Of a stretch of 64,000 nt of DNA, positions 26,815-35,691 are shown one piece after another. Below the pieces are notes generated by a model that ran no database searches, was not told the origin of the DNA, and saw only the letters and a list, made by a program, of their open reading frames with translations. A program made the position numbers and the translations under genes. This DNA is from Erythrobacter rubeus (GTDB lineage: Bacteria > Pseudomonadota > Alphaproteobacteria > Sphingomonadales > Sphingomonadaceae). Within the stretch, counting starts at the first letter, position 1. Every line of letters begins with the position of its first letter. The stretch is from NCBI RefSeq assembly GCF_014705715.1, contig NZ_JACXLC010000001.1, positions 726,457 through 790,456 on the forward strand. The letters are read 5' to 3'.

Positions 26815-28260
26815 TCAGCCGGTCAACCCGCTCGCCACTGCCAAACCTAGGAAGGCGAAGAACCCCATCGAGTCGGTGATCATGGTTACAAACACCGACG
26901 ATGCGACTGCCGGATCCTGATTGAGACGCTCGAAAACCAAGGGGACGAGCACCCCGGCAAGCCCGGCGACCGCGATGTTGATGATCATCGCCGCGGCTAT
27001 GACGACGCCCATCATCGGGCTGAAGAGCAAAGCGGCGGCAATGCCGATCAGCACGGCCACGGTGCCGCCATTGAGCAGGGCGACGCGCAGCTCCTTCCAA
27101 AGAATGCGCCGGGTGTTGGAACGGGTCAGCTGGTTGGTTGCGATCGCGCGCACGGCCACCGCCATTGTCTGCGTGCCCGCATTGCCCCCGATGCTCGCGA
27201 CGATCGGCATCAGCACGGCAAGTGCGACGAGCTTTTCGATCGCCGCGCCGAAAAACGCGATAATCGCCGAGGCGACGACTGCGGTGCCGAGGTTCGCGAT
27301 GAGCCAGCGCACGCGGCTCGAATACGCTTCCTTGATCGGCTCGTTGATGTCGCCGTCGCCTGCACCCGATAGCAGCAGCGCATCCTCGCCCGCTTCTTCG
27401 GAGATGATGTGGACGATATCGTCCACCGTCATCTGCCCGACGAGCCGCCCGCTATCGTCCACTACTGCGGCAGAGATCAGCGCGTATTTCTGGAACATCA
27501 GCGCGACTTCTTCCTGATCCATCGTGACCGGGATCAGGGTCTGGTCGCGCTTCATCACGTCGGTCAGCTTGACCGAACGCGGCGTGGTGAGGATCCAGTT
27601 GAGTGCGCAGGTGCCGACCGGATGATGCGCGGCATCGATCACGAACACTTCGTGGAAATCGTGCTCCAGATCGCCGTTTTCGCGCAGGAAATCGATGAGA
27701 TCGCCTACGGTCAGGTGCTCCGGCACCGCCATGACGTGGCGGCTCATCAGGCGGCCTGCGGTCTCCTCCGGATAGGCGAGCGCGCTTTCGACGGCCGCCT
27801 GCGTCTCGGGCTCCAGCTCGGCGATGATTGCCTTCTGGTCGTCCTCGTCGAGGTCTTCCAGCAGCTGCACCGCATCGTCGGTTTCGAGCTGCTCGGCAAT
27901 GGTCGCGACCGCTTCCGGCTCAAGCGCTTCCATCATCACTTCGCGCACGTGATCGTTGAGCTCGGCCACCACCTCGCTCGTCATCAGATCGGTGATCGCG
28001 GAGGCAAGCTGCTCGCGTTCTTCGCTGTCGACCAGTTCGAGCAGGTCGGCGATATCGGCCGGGTGGAGCGGTTCGACCAGATCGTAAACCGCGGTCTTGT
28101 CGCCATCCTCCAACGCATCGCGAACGCCGCGAACATATTCCGGTTTCAGCCGGTTTTCCTCGTCATGGCGCTCATCATCGATCCGGTCGTCGGGACGCAC
28201 TTCGTCCTCTGCGGCATCCGCCACAAGGGTTTCGTCGTCATGGATGCCCGGTTCGACCAT
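26815..28260 (-). CDS. mgtE: Magnesium transporter MgtE
   Basis: A 481-residue MgtE channel. An acidic N-terminal superhelical domain precedes a tandem CBS pair (about residues 165-290), which senses cytoplasmic Mg2+. Five membrane helices follow, with the family signature VASIGGNAGTQTMAVAVRA in the pore. A long acidic N-terminal extension (VRPDDRIDDERHDEEN) is somewhat longer than usual. It is divergent from the cyclophilin gene with about 95 bases between. No Mg2+ riboswitch is evident. Confidence 0.95.
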   Translation of the reverse strand: MVEPGIHDDETLVADAAEDEVRPDDRIDDERHDEENRLKPEYVRGVRDALEDGDKTAVYDLVEPLHPADIADLLELVDSEEREQLASAITDLMTSEVVAELNDHVREVMMEALEPEAVATIAEQLETDDAVQLLEDLDEDDQKAIIAELEPETQAAVESALAYPEETAGRLMSRHVMAVPEHLTVGDLIDFLRENGDLEHDFHEVFVIDAAHHPVGTCALNWILTTPRSVKLTDVMKRDQTLIPVTMDQEEVALMFQKYALISAAVVDDSGRLVGQMTVDDIVHIISEEAGEDALLLSGAGDGDINEPIKEAYSSRVRWLIANLGTAVVASAIIAFFGAAIEKLVALAVLMPIVASIGGNAGTQTMAVAVRAIATNQLTRSNTRRILWKELRVALLNGGTVAVLIGIAAALLFSPMMGVVIAAAMIINIAVAGLAGVLVPLVFERLNQDPAVASSVFVTMITDSMGFFAFLGLAVASGLTG

Positions 28261-28354
28261 GGATGCGGGTTTAGAGTCGCGCTCTTGAAAAGCAAGCGGG
28301 TGACTCTGCCGCGCAACTGATTATACCGCGCACAAATTCAAAGGAGATTTACGC

Positions 28355-28816
28355 ATGGCCGAAACACTCACGCTCACCCTCGACACCGGAGATGGCGAGA
28401 ACAAGGATGTCGTTATCAAACTTCGCCCCGATCTCGCCCCCGGTCACGTAGAGCGCATCACCACGCTTGCGGGCGAGGGGTTCTATGACGGGGTGGTGTT
28501 TCACCGCGTGATCCCCGGCTTCATGGCGCAAGGCGGCGATCCGACCGGCACCGGCATGGGCGGCAGCGACAAGCCTGACCTGAAAGCCGAATTCAACAGC
28601 GAACCGCACACTCGCGGCACCTGCTCGATGGCCCGCACCCAGGTACCCGACAGCGCGAACAGCCAGTTCTTCATCTGCTTCGACGACGCTGAATTCCTCG
28701 ATGGCCAATACACCGTCTGGGGCCAGGTTACCGATGGCATGGACCACATCGACGCGCTGCCAAAAGGCGAACCGCCCGCACAGCCGGGCAAGATCGTGAA
28801 GGCTACCGTCGCCTGA
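28355..28816 (+). CDS. Cyclophilin-type peptidyl-prolyl isomerase
   Basis: A 153-residue single-domain cyclophilin. The active-site blocks FHRVIPGFMAQGGDPTG and NSQFFICFDDAEFLDG contain the catalytic Arg and Phe residues; MARTQVPDSANSQFF supplies the peptide-binding groove. It has no signal peptide and so acts in the cytoplasm. A strong AAGGAG precedes ATG 28355. It is followed 22 bases later by a lipoprotein gene, probably cotranscribed. Confidence 0.95.
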   Translation: MAETLTLTLDTGDGENKDVVIKLRPDLAPGHVERITTLAGEGFYDGVVFHRVIPGFMAQGGDPTGTGMGGSDKPDLKAEFNSEPHTRGTCSMARTQVPDSANSQFFICFDDAEFLDGQYTVWGQVTDGMDHIDALPKGEPPAQPGKIVKATVA

Positions 28817-28838
28817 TCTTATCGGGACGGAACAGGTG

Positions 28839-29753
28839 ATGCTGCGAAGCGCCTTTGCCTCGCTTGTGCTGCTGGTTTTGAGTGGCTGCGTCACCTACCC
28901 CGACATCACCCAATCGCGCTCGCCGTGCCGGAGCGAACCGGGCGGCTGGTGCGCGTTCGTGCGCGATGCTGCGGTGGAAGCCTATTCCTTCGCGATCGCT
29001 GCGACCAATGCCTATGCCGGGGATGACGACACCTACGAAGACCTTGGCCCCGCGCTGCGCAAGCTCGATCGGCTTGAGATAGCGGAGGAGGACGCGGACA
29101 AGGGGTTTGGCTACGAGATATTCGAGCAGCTCGGCCCGCCTGACTCCTTGGGCGAGCGCAAGCCGATCGCGCGAATACTGGCCTTTCGCGGCACCGATTT
29201 TGACGGCTTTACCGACATTTTCTACGGCACGCTGCGTGACGATCAGATCGAAATCGCACTTCGGTATTTCGAGCTTGAACGCGAGCGCTGGGGCGATGAT
29301 CCGACGTGGATCGTCACCGGCCATTCGCTCGGCGGGGCGCTCGCGACCGAGGTATCGATCAAGTATCCGAGCGTGAAAGCTTACATGTTCAACACTTCGC
29401 CATTCTATAACGGCGATGCGATGACCAACGATGTGCGCCGCACCGTCATCAATGAGCGCGGTGAGTTCCTTCGGCGGGTCTCGAAGTTCAGCCTCGCCCC
29501 GGCGGCAGACGAATATGTGATCAATTGTGCGCCCGAAGCCGGCCGCTTCACGAAGCACAAGGTGCGACCCCTGGCCGACTGCATCACCTGGATCGCCGCC
29601 TATGCGAGCGAGGATGCCGGCGCGGTGGTGGCGGCCAATGGCGTCGCCAAACCGGCGGTCGAATGCGGAGCCGCCGACAAGCCGCACCCCGGCACCGCGT
29701 ACAGGCCGATCGCCCCCTGCATCCACCAATCCCGGATCGAAGAGGATGATTGA
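28839..29753 (+). CDS. Lipase-like (alpha/beta hydrolase) lipoprotein
   Basis: A 304-residue exported protein. The signal ends in LVLSGCV, a lipobox. It resembles class 3 lipases: AFRGTDFDGF corresponds to the oxyanion block, and GHSLGGALA (near residue 161) is the nucleophile elbow with the catalytic Ser. It contains several cysteines in the mature part (CRSEPGGWC, INCAPEA, ADCITW). The acidic DDDTYEDLGP region follows an alpha-helical segment. Likely a surface or periplasmic esterase; substrate unknown. Its last codons overlap the next gene by eight bases. ATG 28839 is chosen; a GTG three bases earlier is equally placed. Confidence 0.78.
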   Translation: MLRSAFASLVLLVLSGCVTYPDITQSRSPCRSEPGGWCAFVRDAAVEAYSFAIAATNAYAGDDDTYEDLGPALRKLDRLEIAEEDADKGFGYEIFEQLGPPDSLGERKPIARILAFRGTDFDGFTDIFYGTLRDDQIEIALRYFELERERWGDDPTWIVTGHSLGGALATEVSIKYPSVKAYMFNTSPFYNGDAMTNDVRRTVINERGEFLRRVSKFSLAPAADEYVINCAPEAGRFTKHKVRPLADCITWIAAYASEDAGAVVAANGVAKPAVECGAADKPHPGTAYRPIAPCIHQSRIEEDD

Positions 29754-30198
29754 GCCCGCGCTGCGCAGCGCGCTTCGCGATGTTGCAGGGGCGATGGCTC
29801 AGGCGGAACAGCACTGGTGGATAATCGGGAGCGCAGCCGTCGCTCTGCACGGGGCCGATCCCGGCACTATCGCCGATGTCGATGTCCTGCTGGCGAAAAG
29901 TGATCTGACGAAACTCGCGCGCGAGTTGCAGCTGTCTGGTGCCCCGGATGCCCGCAAGGCCCGGTTCCGCTCTAGCGGCTTCGGTATCTGGACGCAGCCC
30001 GCTCTTCCCGTCGAATTCATGGCCGATCTCGAACTGCGGAGAGGCGGCGACTGGATCAGCATCTCCCTGCAAACAAGGCAGGAAATGACGCTGTGCCAGC
30101 AGAGGCTGTTCGTACCGGAAAAGCATGAGCTGATCGCGATATTGCGCCGGTTCGGGCGCGAAAAAGACCTCGCGCGCGCCGCCGCTCTCGGCGGGTGA
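29746..30198 (+). CDS. Nucleotidyltransferase-fold protein, putative
   Basis: A 150-residue protein. WWIIGSAAVALHGADPGTIA followed by DVDVLLAK matches the nucleotidyltransferase 'GS...DxD' pattern of small MNT/AbiEii-like proteins. The C-terminal QRLFVPEKHELIAILRRFGR resembles the end of these domains. A second active-site acidic residue is present in PVEFMADLE. The product may modify RNA or protein, or be half of a toxin-antitoxin pair, but no partner gene is adjacent. It starts inside the lipase gene (eight-base overlap) and converges with the next gene. Confidence 0.65.
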   Translation: MIEPALRSALRDVAGAMAQAEQHWWIIGSAAVALHGADPGTIADVDVLLAKSDLTKLARELQLSGAPDARKARFRSSGFGIWTQPALPVEFMADLELRRGGDWISISLQTRQEMTLCQQRLFVPEKHELIAILRRFGREKDLARAAALGG

Positions 30199-30217
30199 TT
30201 GCCCCCGCGCGCCCGGC

Positions 30218-30943
30218 TCATTCCTGTTGCGAAACACTAGCCAAAGGTGTCGCCGGGATATCCCTCGATCGGTGCGTCAATCGTGCAATGCTAAGCGGTG
30301 CGTCATCGTCCGACCGCGTCTTGAGATCGAGTACGAGATAGTCGTTGCGCTGGTAATACGATTGATCGACCACGACGAGATACGTGGGGCGATTTCGCGC
30401 GTTCTGGTACGCTTTCCAAAGCTCGCTCCTGCGGGCGAATTTGCCTGTCCAAATCCACTGACCCCAGCCCGGGATGGTCTCGAATCCCTCGAGCGCGCCG
30501 ACATGATTTGTTGCGGGGCTCCCACGCATTATCCTCGCCAATCCGCGCCGAAAACGCGCATGCCCATCGCGGCCGTAGACGATCATCGTACAAACCTGAT
30601 CGAATAGACCGTCGTCGCGCGCGATCGACTCGAATTTAATGAGAAGCTTCTGATCGCGGTGAGGGTAATCGAGAATATAGGCCGGGACGGATTTCTTGAC
30701 GCCCCACTGCTCACGCAGATCGGGCGGAAGAAGCTGCCAATCGTAATCGTCGTCGATCGGTGTGTGCGCTTGGCGCAGTCTCTGGCGATCGAAGCAGTGG
30801 CGCTGAAAATAGGTTGCCGGTTCGGGCAATGGCTCCGGCGTTGCAGCATTGCCTTGAACGACGATCGGCGGCCTTTCCGGTGACTTGTGAACTTGCAAGC
30901 TGGCGACGACGCTGACAATTGGCGCTAGCGTCGACAGCAACAT
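30218..30943 (-). CDS. Exported hypothetical protein
   Basis: A 241-residue protein of unknown function. The N terminus (LLSTLAPIVSVVASL) is a probable signal. It is followed by the segment PPIVVQGNAA, then a Pro-rich stretch and a conserved-looking core (YFQRHCFDRQR, DYDWQLLPPDLREQW, GWGQWIWTGKFARRSELW). The position of IVVQG matches that of IVVTG-type segments in the exported proteins downstream. It is divergent from miaB. No enzyme motif is visible. Confidence 0.6.
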   Translation of the reverse strand: MLLSTLAPIVSVVASLQVHKSPERPPIVVQGNAATPEPLPEPATYFQRHCFDRQRLRQAHTPIDDDYDWQLLPPDLREQWGVKKSVPAYILDYPHRDQKLLIKFESIARDDGLFDQVCTMIVYGRDGHARFRRGLARIMRGSPATNHVGALEGFETIPGWGQWIWTGKFARRSELWKAYQNARNRPTYLVVVDQSYYQRNDYLVLDLKTRSDDDAPLSIARLTHRSRDIPATPLASVSQQE

Positions 30944-31017
30944 GATCGGAACCTTTCCGTCTGGTTCGACGAGATCACCATTTGCCCGGTGCAGGTGTAT
31001 CTATTACAGGCCCCCCG

Positions 31018-32352
31018 ATGAAACCGCAAACCCCTCCCAAGACCTACCGGGTCAAGAGCTTCGGCTGCCAGATGAACGTCTATGATGGCGAGCGGATGGG
31101 CGAATTGCTGAACGAGCAGGGGCTTTCTCAGGCTCGAGAAGGCGAAGACGCCGATCTGGTCGTGCTCAACACCTGCCACATCCGCGAGAAGGCGGCGGAG
31201 AAGATCTATTCCGATATCGGCCGCCTAACGAAAGGAAAGACGCAGAAGAAAGCGCCGATGATCGCGGTCGCCGGATGCGTTGCGCAGGCCGAGGGCGAAG
31301 AGATCATGGCGCGTGCGCCCGCAGTCTCGATGGTGGTCGGTCCGCAGGCCTATCACCGCCTGCCAAACATGCTGGACAAGGCCGTTCAAGGCGAGCGCGC
31401 AACCGATACCGACATGCCTGCGATTGCGAAGTTCGATTCGCTCCCGGTTCGAAAGCGGCGCTCGCCCACGGCTTTCCTGACCGTGCAGGAAGGGTGCGAC
31501 AAGTTTTGCACCTATTGCGTCGTCCCTTATACGCGCGGCGCGGAAATTTCCCGTCCGTTCAGTGATTTGATTGGCGAAGCTCGCAAGCTCATCGAAACCG
31601 GCGCGCGCGAAATCACGCTGCTGGGGCAGAACGTAAACGCCTGGAGCGGAGAGGACGAGGCGGGCAGAGCGGTGGGCCTAGCCGGGCTGATCCATGCGCT
31701 CGCGCGGCTCGATGGGTTGGAGCGCATCCGCTACACGACCAGCCATCCGAATGACATGGACGACGCGCTGATCGCGGCGCATGGCGAGGTCGAGCAACTC
31801 ATGCCGTACCTCCATCTGCCGGTGCAATCGGGCAATGACCGCGTGCTGAAGGCGATGAACCGCTCGCACAAGGTCGAGAACTACCTGCGGCTGCTCGAAC
31901 GCTTCCGCGCGGTGCGGCCCGATATCGCGCTGTCGGGCGATTTCATCGTCGGCTTTCCGGGAGAAACCGAAGCGGAATTCGAAGACACGCTGAAGCTGGT
32001 CGATGAGGTGCGCTATGCGCAGGCGTACAGCTTCAAGTACTCACCGCGTCCCGGCACACCGGCGGCGACGATGGATGGCCAGATTGCCAAGGAGGTGATG
32101 GACGACCGGCTCCAGCGCCTGCAAGCCCGGATCGACCGCGATCAGTTCGCCTTCAACAAATCGAAGGCGGGGCAGACGACCTCCGTGCTCGTCGAGAGGA
32201 AAGGCAAACATCCCGGCCAGTGGCTGGGCAAATCGCCTTGGCTTCAATCGGTGTGGTTCGAAGGCAACGTCGCTATCGGCGATATGGTCGAAGTCAACCT
32301 TGTCGAGGCCGGGCCGAATTCGCTGCGAGGCGAAATAGGCGGAACGAGCTAA
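31018..32352 (+). CDS. miaB: tRNA-2-methylthio-N6-dimethylallyladenosine synthase
   Basis: A 444-residue radical-SAM methylthiotransferase that adds the methylthio group to ms2i6A37 of tRNAs. The N-terminal UPF0004 domain has its three iron-sulfur cysteines in FGCQMN, NTCHIRE and AGCVAQ. The radical-SAM cluster motif is CDKFCTYC near residues 161-168. The C-terminal TRAM domain follows. ATG 31018 is chosen over a TTG 36 bases earlier because homology begins near it. It converges with the first exported paralogue by a four-base overlap. Normally phoH is next; here three other genes intervene. Confidence 0.96.
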   Translation: MKPQTPPKTYRVKSFGCQMNVYDGERMGELLNEQGLSQAREGEDADLVVLNTCHIREKAAEKIYSDIGRLTKGKTQKKAPMIAVAGCVAQAEGEEIMARAPAVSMVVGPQAYHRLPNMLDKAVQGERATDTDMPAIAKFDSLPVRKRRSPTAFLTVQEGCDKFCTYCVVPYTRGAEISRPFSDLIGEARKLIETGAREITLLGQNVNAWSGEDEAGRAVGLAGLIHALARLDGLERIRYTTSHPNDMDDALIAAHGEVEQLMPYLHLPVQSGNDRVLKAMNRSHKVENYLRLLERFRAVRPDIALSGDFIVGFPGETEAEFEDTLKLVDEVRYAQAYSFKYSPRPGTPAATMDGQIAKEVMDDRLQRLQARIDRDQFAFNKSKAGQTTSVLVERKGKHPGQWLGKSPWLQSVWFEGNVAIGDMVEVNLVEAGPNSLRGEIGGTS

Positions 32353-33296
32353 TCGCCGCCGCTCGCTGCTTGATCTTCTTGTTCCATCCGCAGAGCGCGG
32401 GTTGCAATGTTGCCGTAAAAACGGGATTTCAGCGCATTGCGCGAAGTGTCGTATAGCATTGAAATGAAGGCCCGGTCGAATGCCGTCAGTTCTTCAGGTG
32501 GATCCTCGTCTTGAAAAAGCGTCAGGATGGTGGGCGCGCTCGGCTGTGTGTCGGGGTCGATTGCTGCGGTGTTCGCAAAGCTGCGCATGGAGGCATAATC
32601 GGCTAGTTGGTGGAGAGTTTTCCCCTGCGCGCTCTCAAGTTCGATCATGACTACCGACCCAACAATCTCGACCATGGTTGCGCTCAACAAACGTGATGCG
32701 AAAAAGGCGCGGTTACCGAAATCCGCGGCCTGGCTGATCGACCGACCGACGAAATCCTGACTTTGCCCTCCATCCGAGGTCCTGACCACGTCATGTCCCC
32801 AAGCGCGCACCGGGTCCTTTTCATTGATAACGCGTAGGCGCTGGAAGCTGAGCAGATGTTTCAGCAAGTCCGACTCGTAGGTGAGCCAAGCTTCGGCTGG
32901 GCCCTTTTCCGGCGGCACGAAGATTACCGACACGTTGTGCCGGCAATTCGATGACTGATCGCGGCGGTTCACACCCAGCTCTTCGGCATTGCTCTTCATA
33001 CGGTCCTCGATAGCCTTGGCCGGTCTGTCTGGAATACCGAAAACCTTTGGGCAGATCGCTCTGAAATAGCTCCCGACAGTTCGCCCGGCGCGAGGTCGCC
33101 TGATGACATCTCTTGCCATTCTGCGAAGCTCACGGCGACGCTCGCGAGCTGTGGGCGGAGCTTCGACCACGATCCTGCCATCGCTTTCGGATCGCTGTGC
33201 TTCGGGTACCGGGTTGTCGTCTTCGACTGGCGCGGGCGAGCTTTCCGGCTGCGCTGCGAGAGCGAGGGACGCAAGAAACAAAGCTGACACCGGCAC
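32349..33296 (-). CDS. Exported protein, tandem family member 1
   Basis: A 315-residue protein of unknown function. GTG 33296 is preceded by AGGAG with suitable spacing. The signal peptide is MPVSALFLASLALAA, followed by GRIVVEAPP, a basic helix (ERRRELRRMARDVIR), then the family core: YFRAICPKVFGIP, RMKSNAEELGV, DPVRAWG and the C-terminal blocks KTLHQLADYASMRSFAN and PTILTLFQDEDPPEELTAFD. The same blocks recur in the two genes behind it (33378-34316 and 34526-35446). This copy appears intact. Conserved Cys residues (AIC, SNC) may form a disulfide in the periplasm. Confidence 0.75.
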   Translation of the reverse strand: MPVSALFLASLALAAQPESSPAPVEDDNPVPEAQRSESDGRIVVEAPPTARERRRELRRMARDVIRRPRAGRTVGSYFRAICPKVFGIPDRPAKAIEDRMKSNAEELGVNRRDQSSNCRHNVSVIFVPPEKGPAEAWLTYESDLLKHLLSFQRLRVINEKDPVRAWGHDVVRTSDGGQSQDFVGRSISQAADFGNRAFFASRLLSATMVEIVGSVVMIELESAQGKTLHQLADYASMRSFANTAAIDPDTQPSAPTILTLFQDEDPPEELTAFDRAFISMLYDTSRNALKSRFYGNIATRALRMEQEDQAASGGD

Positions 33297-33377
33297 GGGA
33301 AACTTCTCCTAGCTGATCCAGATTCCAATCCCGCTTTCGGCGGATAGGGATAGCCTTATATCATAAAGAGCGAAAAC

Positions 33378-34316
33378 CTAATTACCCGGACTATCATCGA
33401 TCCGGTCCATGTACCGATCAACCGCAGCTGCGATGATCGCGCTATCGCTGCTGATCCCTGAGAGTTCATAGAGAGCCTCAAGATAAGCGATGTCGAAATC
33501 GGTAATCGCGGCCGGTCCGAAATCTTCGTTGAACAGCGTGAGGATCGTCGGCGGGGTGTTGGCATCGCTTGTGACGTCGTCGCTGACCGAGGCGAGGATG
33601 CGCAGTGTTGCATAATCTGCGATCTGGCGGAGCGTCTTTTCACGCAAAGCCGCGGTCTCGATCAGCACGACCGCTCCCCTCATTTCGGAACGGAGGCGCT
33701 GCACACGCGATGCCCGTTCGGTGCGGTTCACCTTGCTGGCGATGTCGTCGACGCGGTTGTTGTCCCGGATGGGGAACACCGCTTCCATCGTCGTTCACTG
33801 TTTCGAATCGGTGCCAGGCGCGGACGAATTTGGAGCCCCTATAAATCCGATCGCGCTGATAGCTTTTCAGCCCTTCGAAGAGCCACGGCTCGCTTTTCTC
33901 AAGGCCCTCCACCGCGTCATTCACATTGTTGAGAAACCCGACGAAGGCGTTTGCCTTGTAGTTGGGATCGTCATCGATCTCACGCCGCGCAGCGAACGGG
34001 CATTGTCCTCGATGCGCCCCTTGATGAGCGCGCTCGCGTCCTCCGGCATACCTGACACCATCACGCAAATAGGATCTTCGAAACGCGAAACCGGGCGGCC
34101 GGACCGTGCGGGCCGTGTGATCTTGCGTCCGACCCGAAGCACGCGTTGGCGGACGCTCTCGCCGCTGTCATCCGCCGCGTCACCGGTCACGACAATGGTG
34201 CTGTCGTCAGGCTGAGAGGTTTGTTCCTCGGGTTCTGGATTTTGCTCTTGCGCAGATAGCGGGGCTGCCAGCGCGATAAGCGCCGCGGAGCAAATGGTAC
34301 GTGCAAAGAATTTCAT
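33378..34316 (-). pseudogene. Exported protein, tandem family member 2 (two frameshifts)
   Basis: Middle member of the exported family. Reading from ATG 34316 gives a signal peptide (MKFFARTICSAALIALAAPL), STIVVTGDA and RFEDPICVMVSGMP in one frame. Near 33987-33993 the homology moves to a second frame (REIDDDPNYKANAFVGFLN, then EPWLFEGLKSYQRDRIYRG). Near 33768-33775 it returns to the first frame (IRDNNRVDDIASKV, then TLRQIADYATLRILAS). The pattern is one lost base (likely a G in a ctggcg context) and one extra C in a C4 run. Corrected, it would encode about 312 residues, the length of its paralogues. It is either a recent pseudogene or carries two sequencing errors. Confidence 0.8.
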
Positions 34317-34525
34317 GACTGAATTAGTCCCCTGAACCGTTGGATCATTGCGAGGTAAGGCTCGCGATTGAAGCTACGTTATTCAGGAAAGTATCGGGGC
34401 GGCGTAATTGTAATCTACGAACAGAGACCGAATTCGATGAGCGGCGCTCTGGCGTCGACAAAGCTCCGATTGAATGAAATTTCTACCCAAGATCAGCGAG
34501 GATGCGCCGAAATTAGTCTCCCGGA

Positions 34526-35446
34526 TCAACCGCTTGTCTTGAGCTGCTTCCGGTATTCCGAGGAGGTCGCGTCGATTAGCTGACTGTCTCTCGCCGTCGA
34601 TGGCAACAAATACAATGCGCGCAGGAAGGCCTTGTCGAACCCGGTGATGGCCTCGGGCGCCGCTTCGGGAAAGCTGAAGAGGGACAGAATGGTCTGCGCG
34701 GTCGCTGGTGGTTCTGTCTCAGGCTCTTTTACAGGTGCCAGCAGACGCATTGTCGCATAATCGGCCAGCTGGCGAATGGTGCGACCCGCAATGTCGCCTT
34801 CGTCGAATATCGCGACCGAAAAAATCATGTCCTGCCGGATCGGTGGACGAACCAGGCTGGCAGACCGCTGAGTGTTGACGGCGACCGGGGTTCCCGCAGG
34901 TCTGGAGGCAGGAGCGATGTCGTTGGCATCCACCGAACTGAATGGCACGCCGTCCTTGCCTCGCAGTTCCGTCACGTTCCACGCCGCAGCCGCGCCAGAG
35001 CCTTGCCTCGCGCGGTCGATCTGGAAGCGCTTCATCTCGCCGAATATCCACGCGTGATCTTTTCGCAGCTTTGCGAAATCGCTGTCGAGATCGCTCACCA
35101 TCGCGACCAACGCGTTGGGCCGGCAGTCCGGGTCGTCATTGATACGCGCACCGGCTTCGATTGCATTGGCCTTTACGCGCTCGGTCAGAACAGCTGCGAA
35201 ACCTGGATCGATGCCCCATGTTGTCAGACAGATCCTGTCGAAAAAGCGCGGCGCAGGGTCGCCGTTGCGGACCGGCCGGATAACGGCCTCTGCCTGCTCC
35301 TCGACCACTTCGAGCTGTTCCTGCCAGCGGAGACCCTCGACGATGATGCTTTCTTCGTCGGCTTCGTCGCCTTGCTCCTGGGCGCTCAACGCCGCCGGGG
35401 CCAAAAGACACGAAGTAATGAACGAGGCGGCGGAGAAGTATTTCAT
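34526..35446 (-). CDS. Exported protein, tandem family member 3
   Basis: A 306-residue exported protein of unknown function. ATG 35446 has AAGGA upstream and gives a clean signal peptide (MKYFSAASFITSCLLAPAAL). ESIIVEGLRW follows, then the core blocks RFFDRICLTTWGID, RVKANAIEAGARI, DDPDCRPNALVAM, WIFGEMKRFQIDRAR, RTIRQLADYATMRLLAP and TILSLFSFPEAAPEAITGFD. Cysteines in RIC and PDC match member 1. It ends a three-gene tandem and is divergent from phoH. No known enzymatic motif is seen. Confidence 0.75.
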   Translation of the reverse strand: MKYFSAASFITSCLLAPAALSAQEQGDEADEESIIVEGLRWQEQLEVVEEQAEAVIRPVRNGDPAPRFFDRICLTTWGIDPGFAAVLTERVKANAIEAGARINDDPDCRPNALVAMVSDLDSDFAKLRKDHAWIFGEMKRFQIDRARQGSGAAAAWNVTELRGKDGVPFSSVDANDIAPASRPAGTPVAVNTQRSASLVRPPIRQDMIFSVAIFDEGDIAGRTIRQLADYATMRLLAPVKEPETEPPATAQTILSLFSFPEAAPEAITGFDKAFLRALYLLPSTARDSQLIDATSSEYRKQLKTSG

Positions 35447-35691
35447 CGAAACGTCCTTGATCAATTGTGGAGGTTGGCGTCGCGCTCTTCTAACTGGCAA
35501 TCAATCCAGCACAAATCGACTCTCCGGTCCAATAGCAATTGCTCTTTAGGAATGCCGAGTGGGCTCGCTCTGTAGGCAAAGCCACGATTATCCCCCGCCG
35601 CCACAGGGCGGGGAACTTGCTTTGCGCGCGCCGACGCTTACCTTTCCGACTCGTAAGGCGGGTCGATTTCCGCCGCGATGCAAAGGAACTT

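Noticed and set aside
34368..34583. A plus-strand frame of 71 codons between tandem paralogues 2 and 3
   Set aside because: Its 3' part overlaps the coding end of member 3 on the other strand, it has no clear ribosome site, and its sequence shows no family resemblance.
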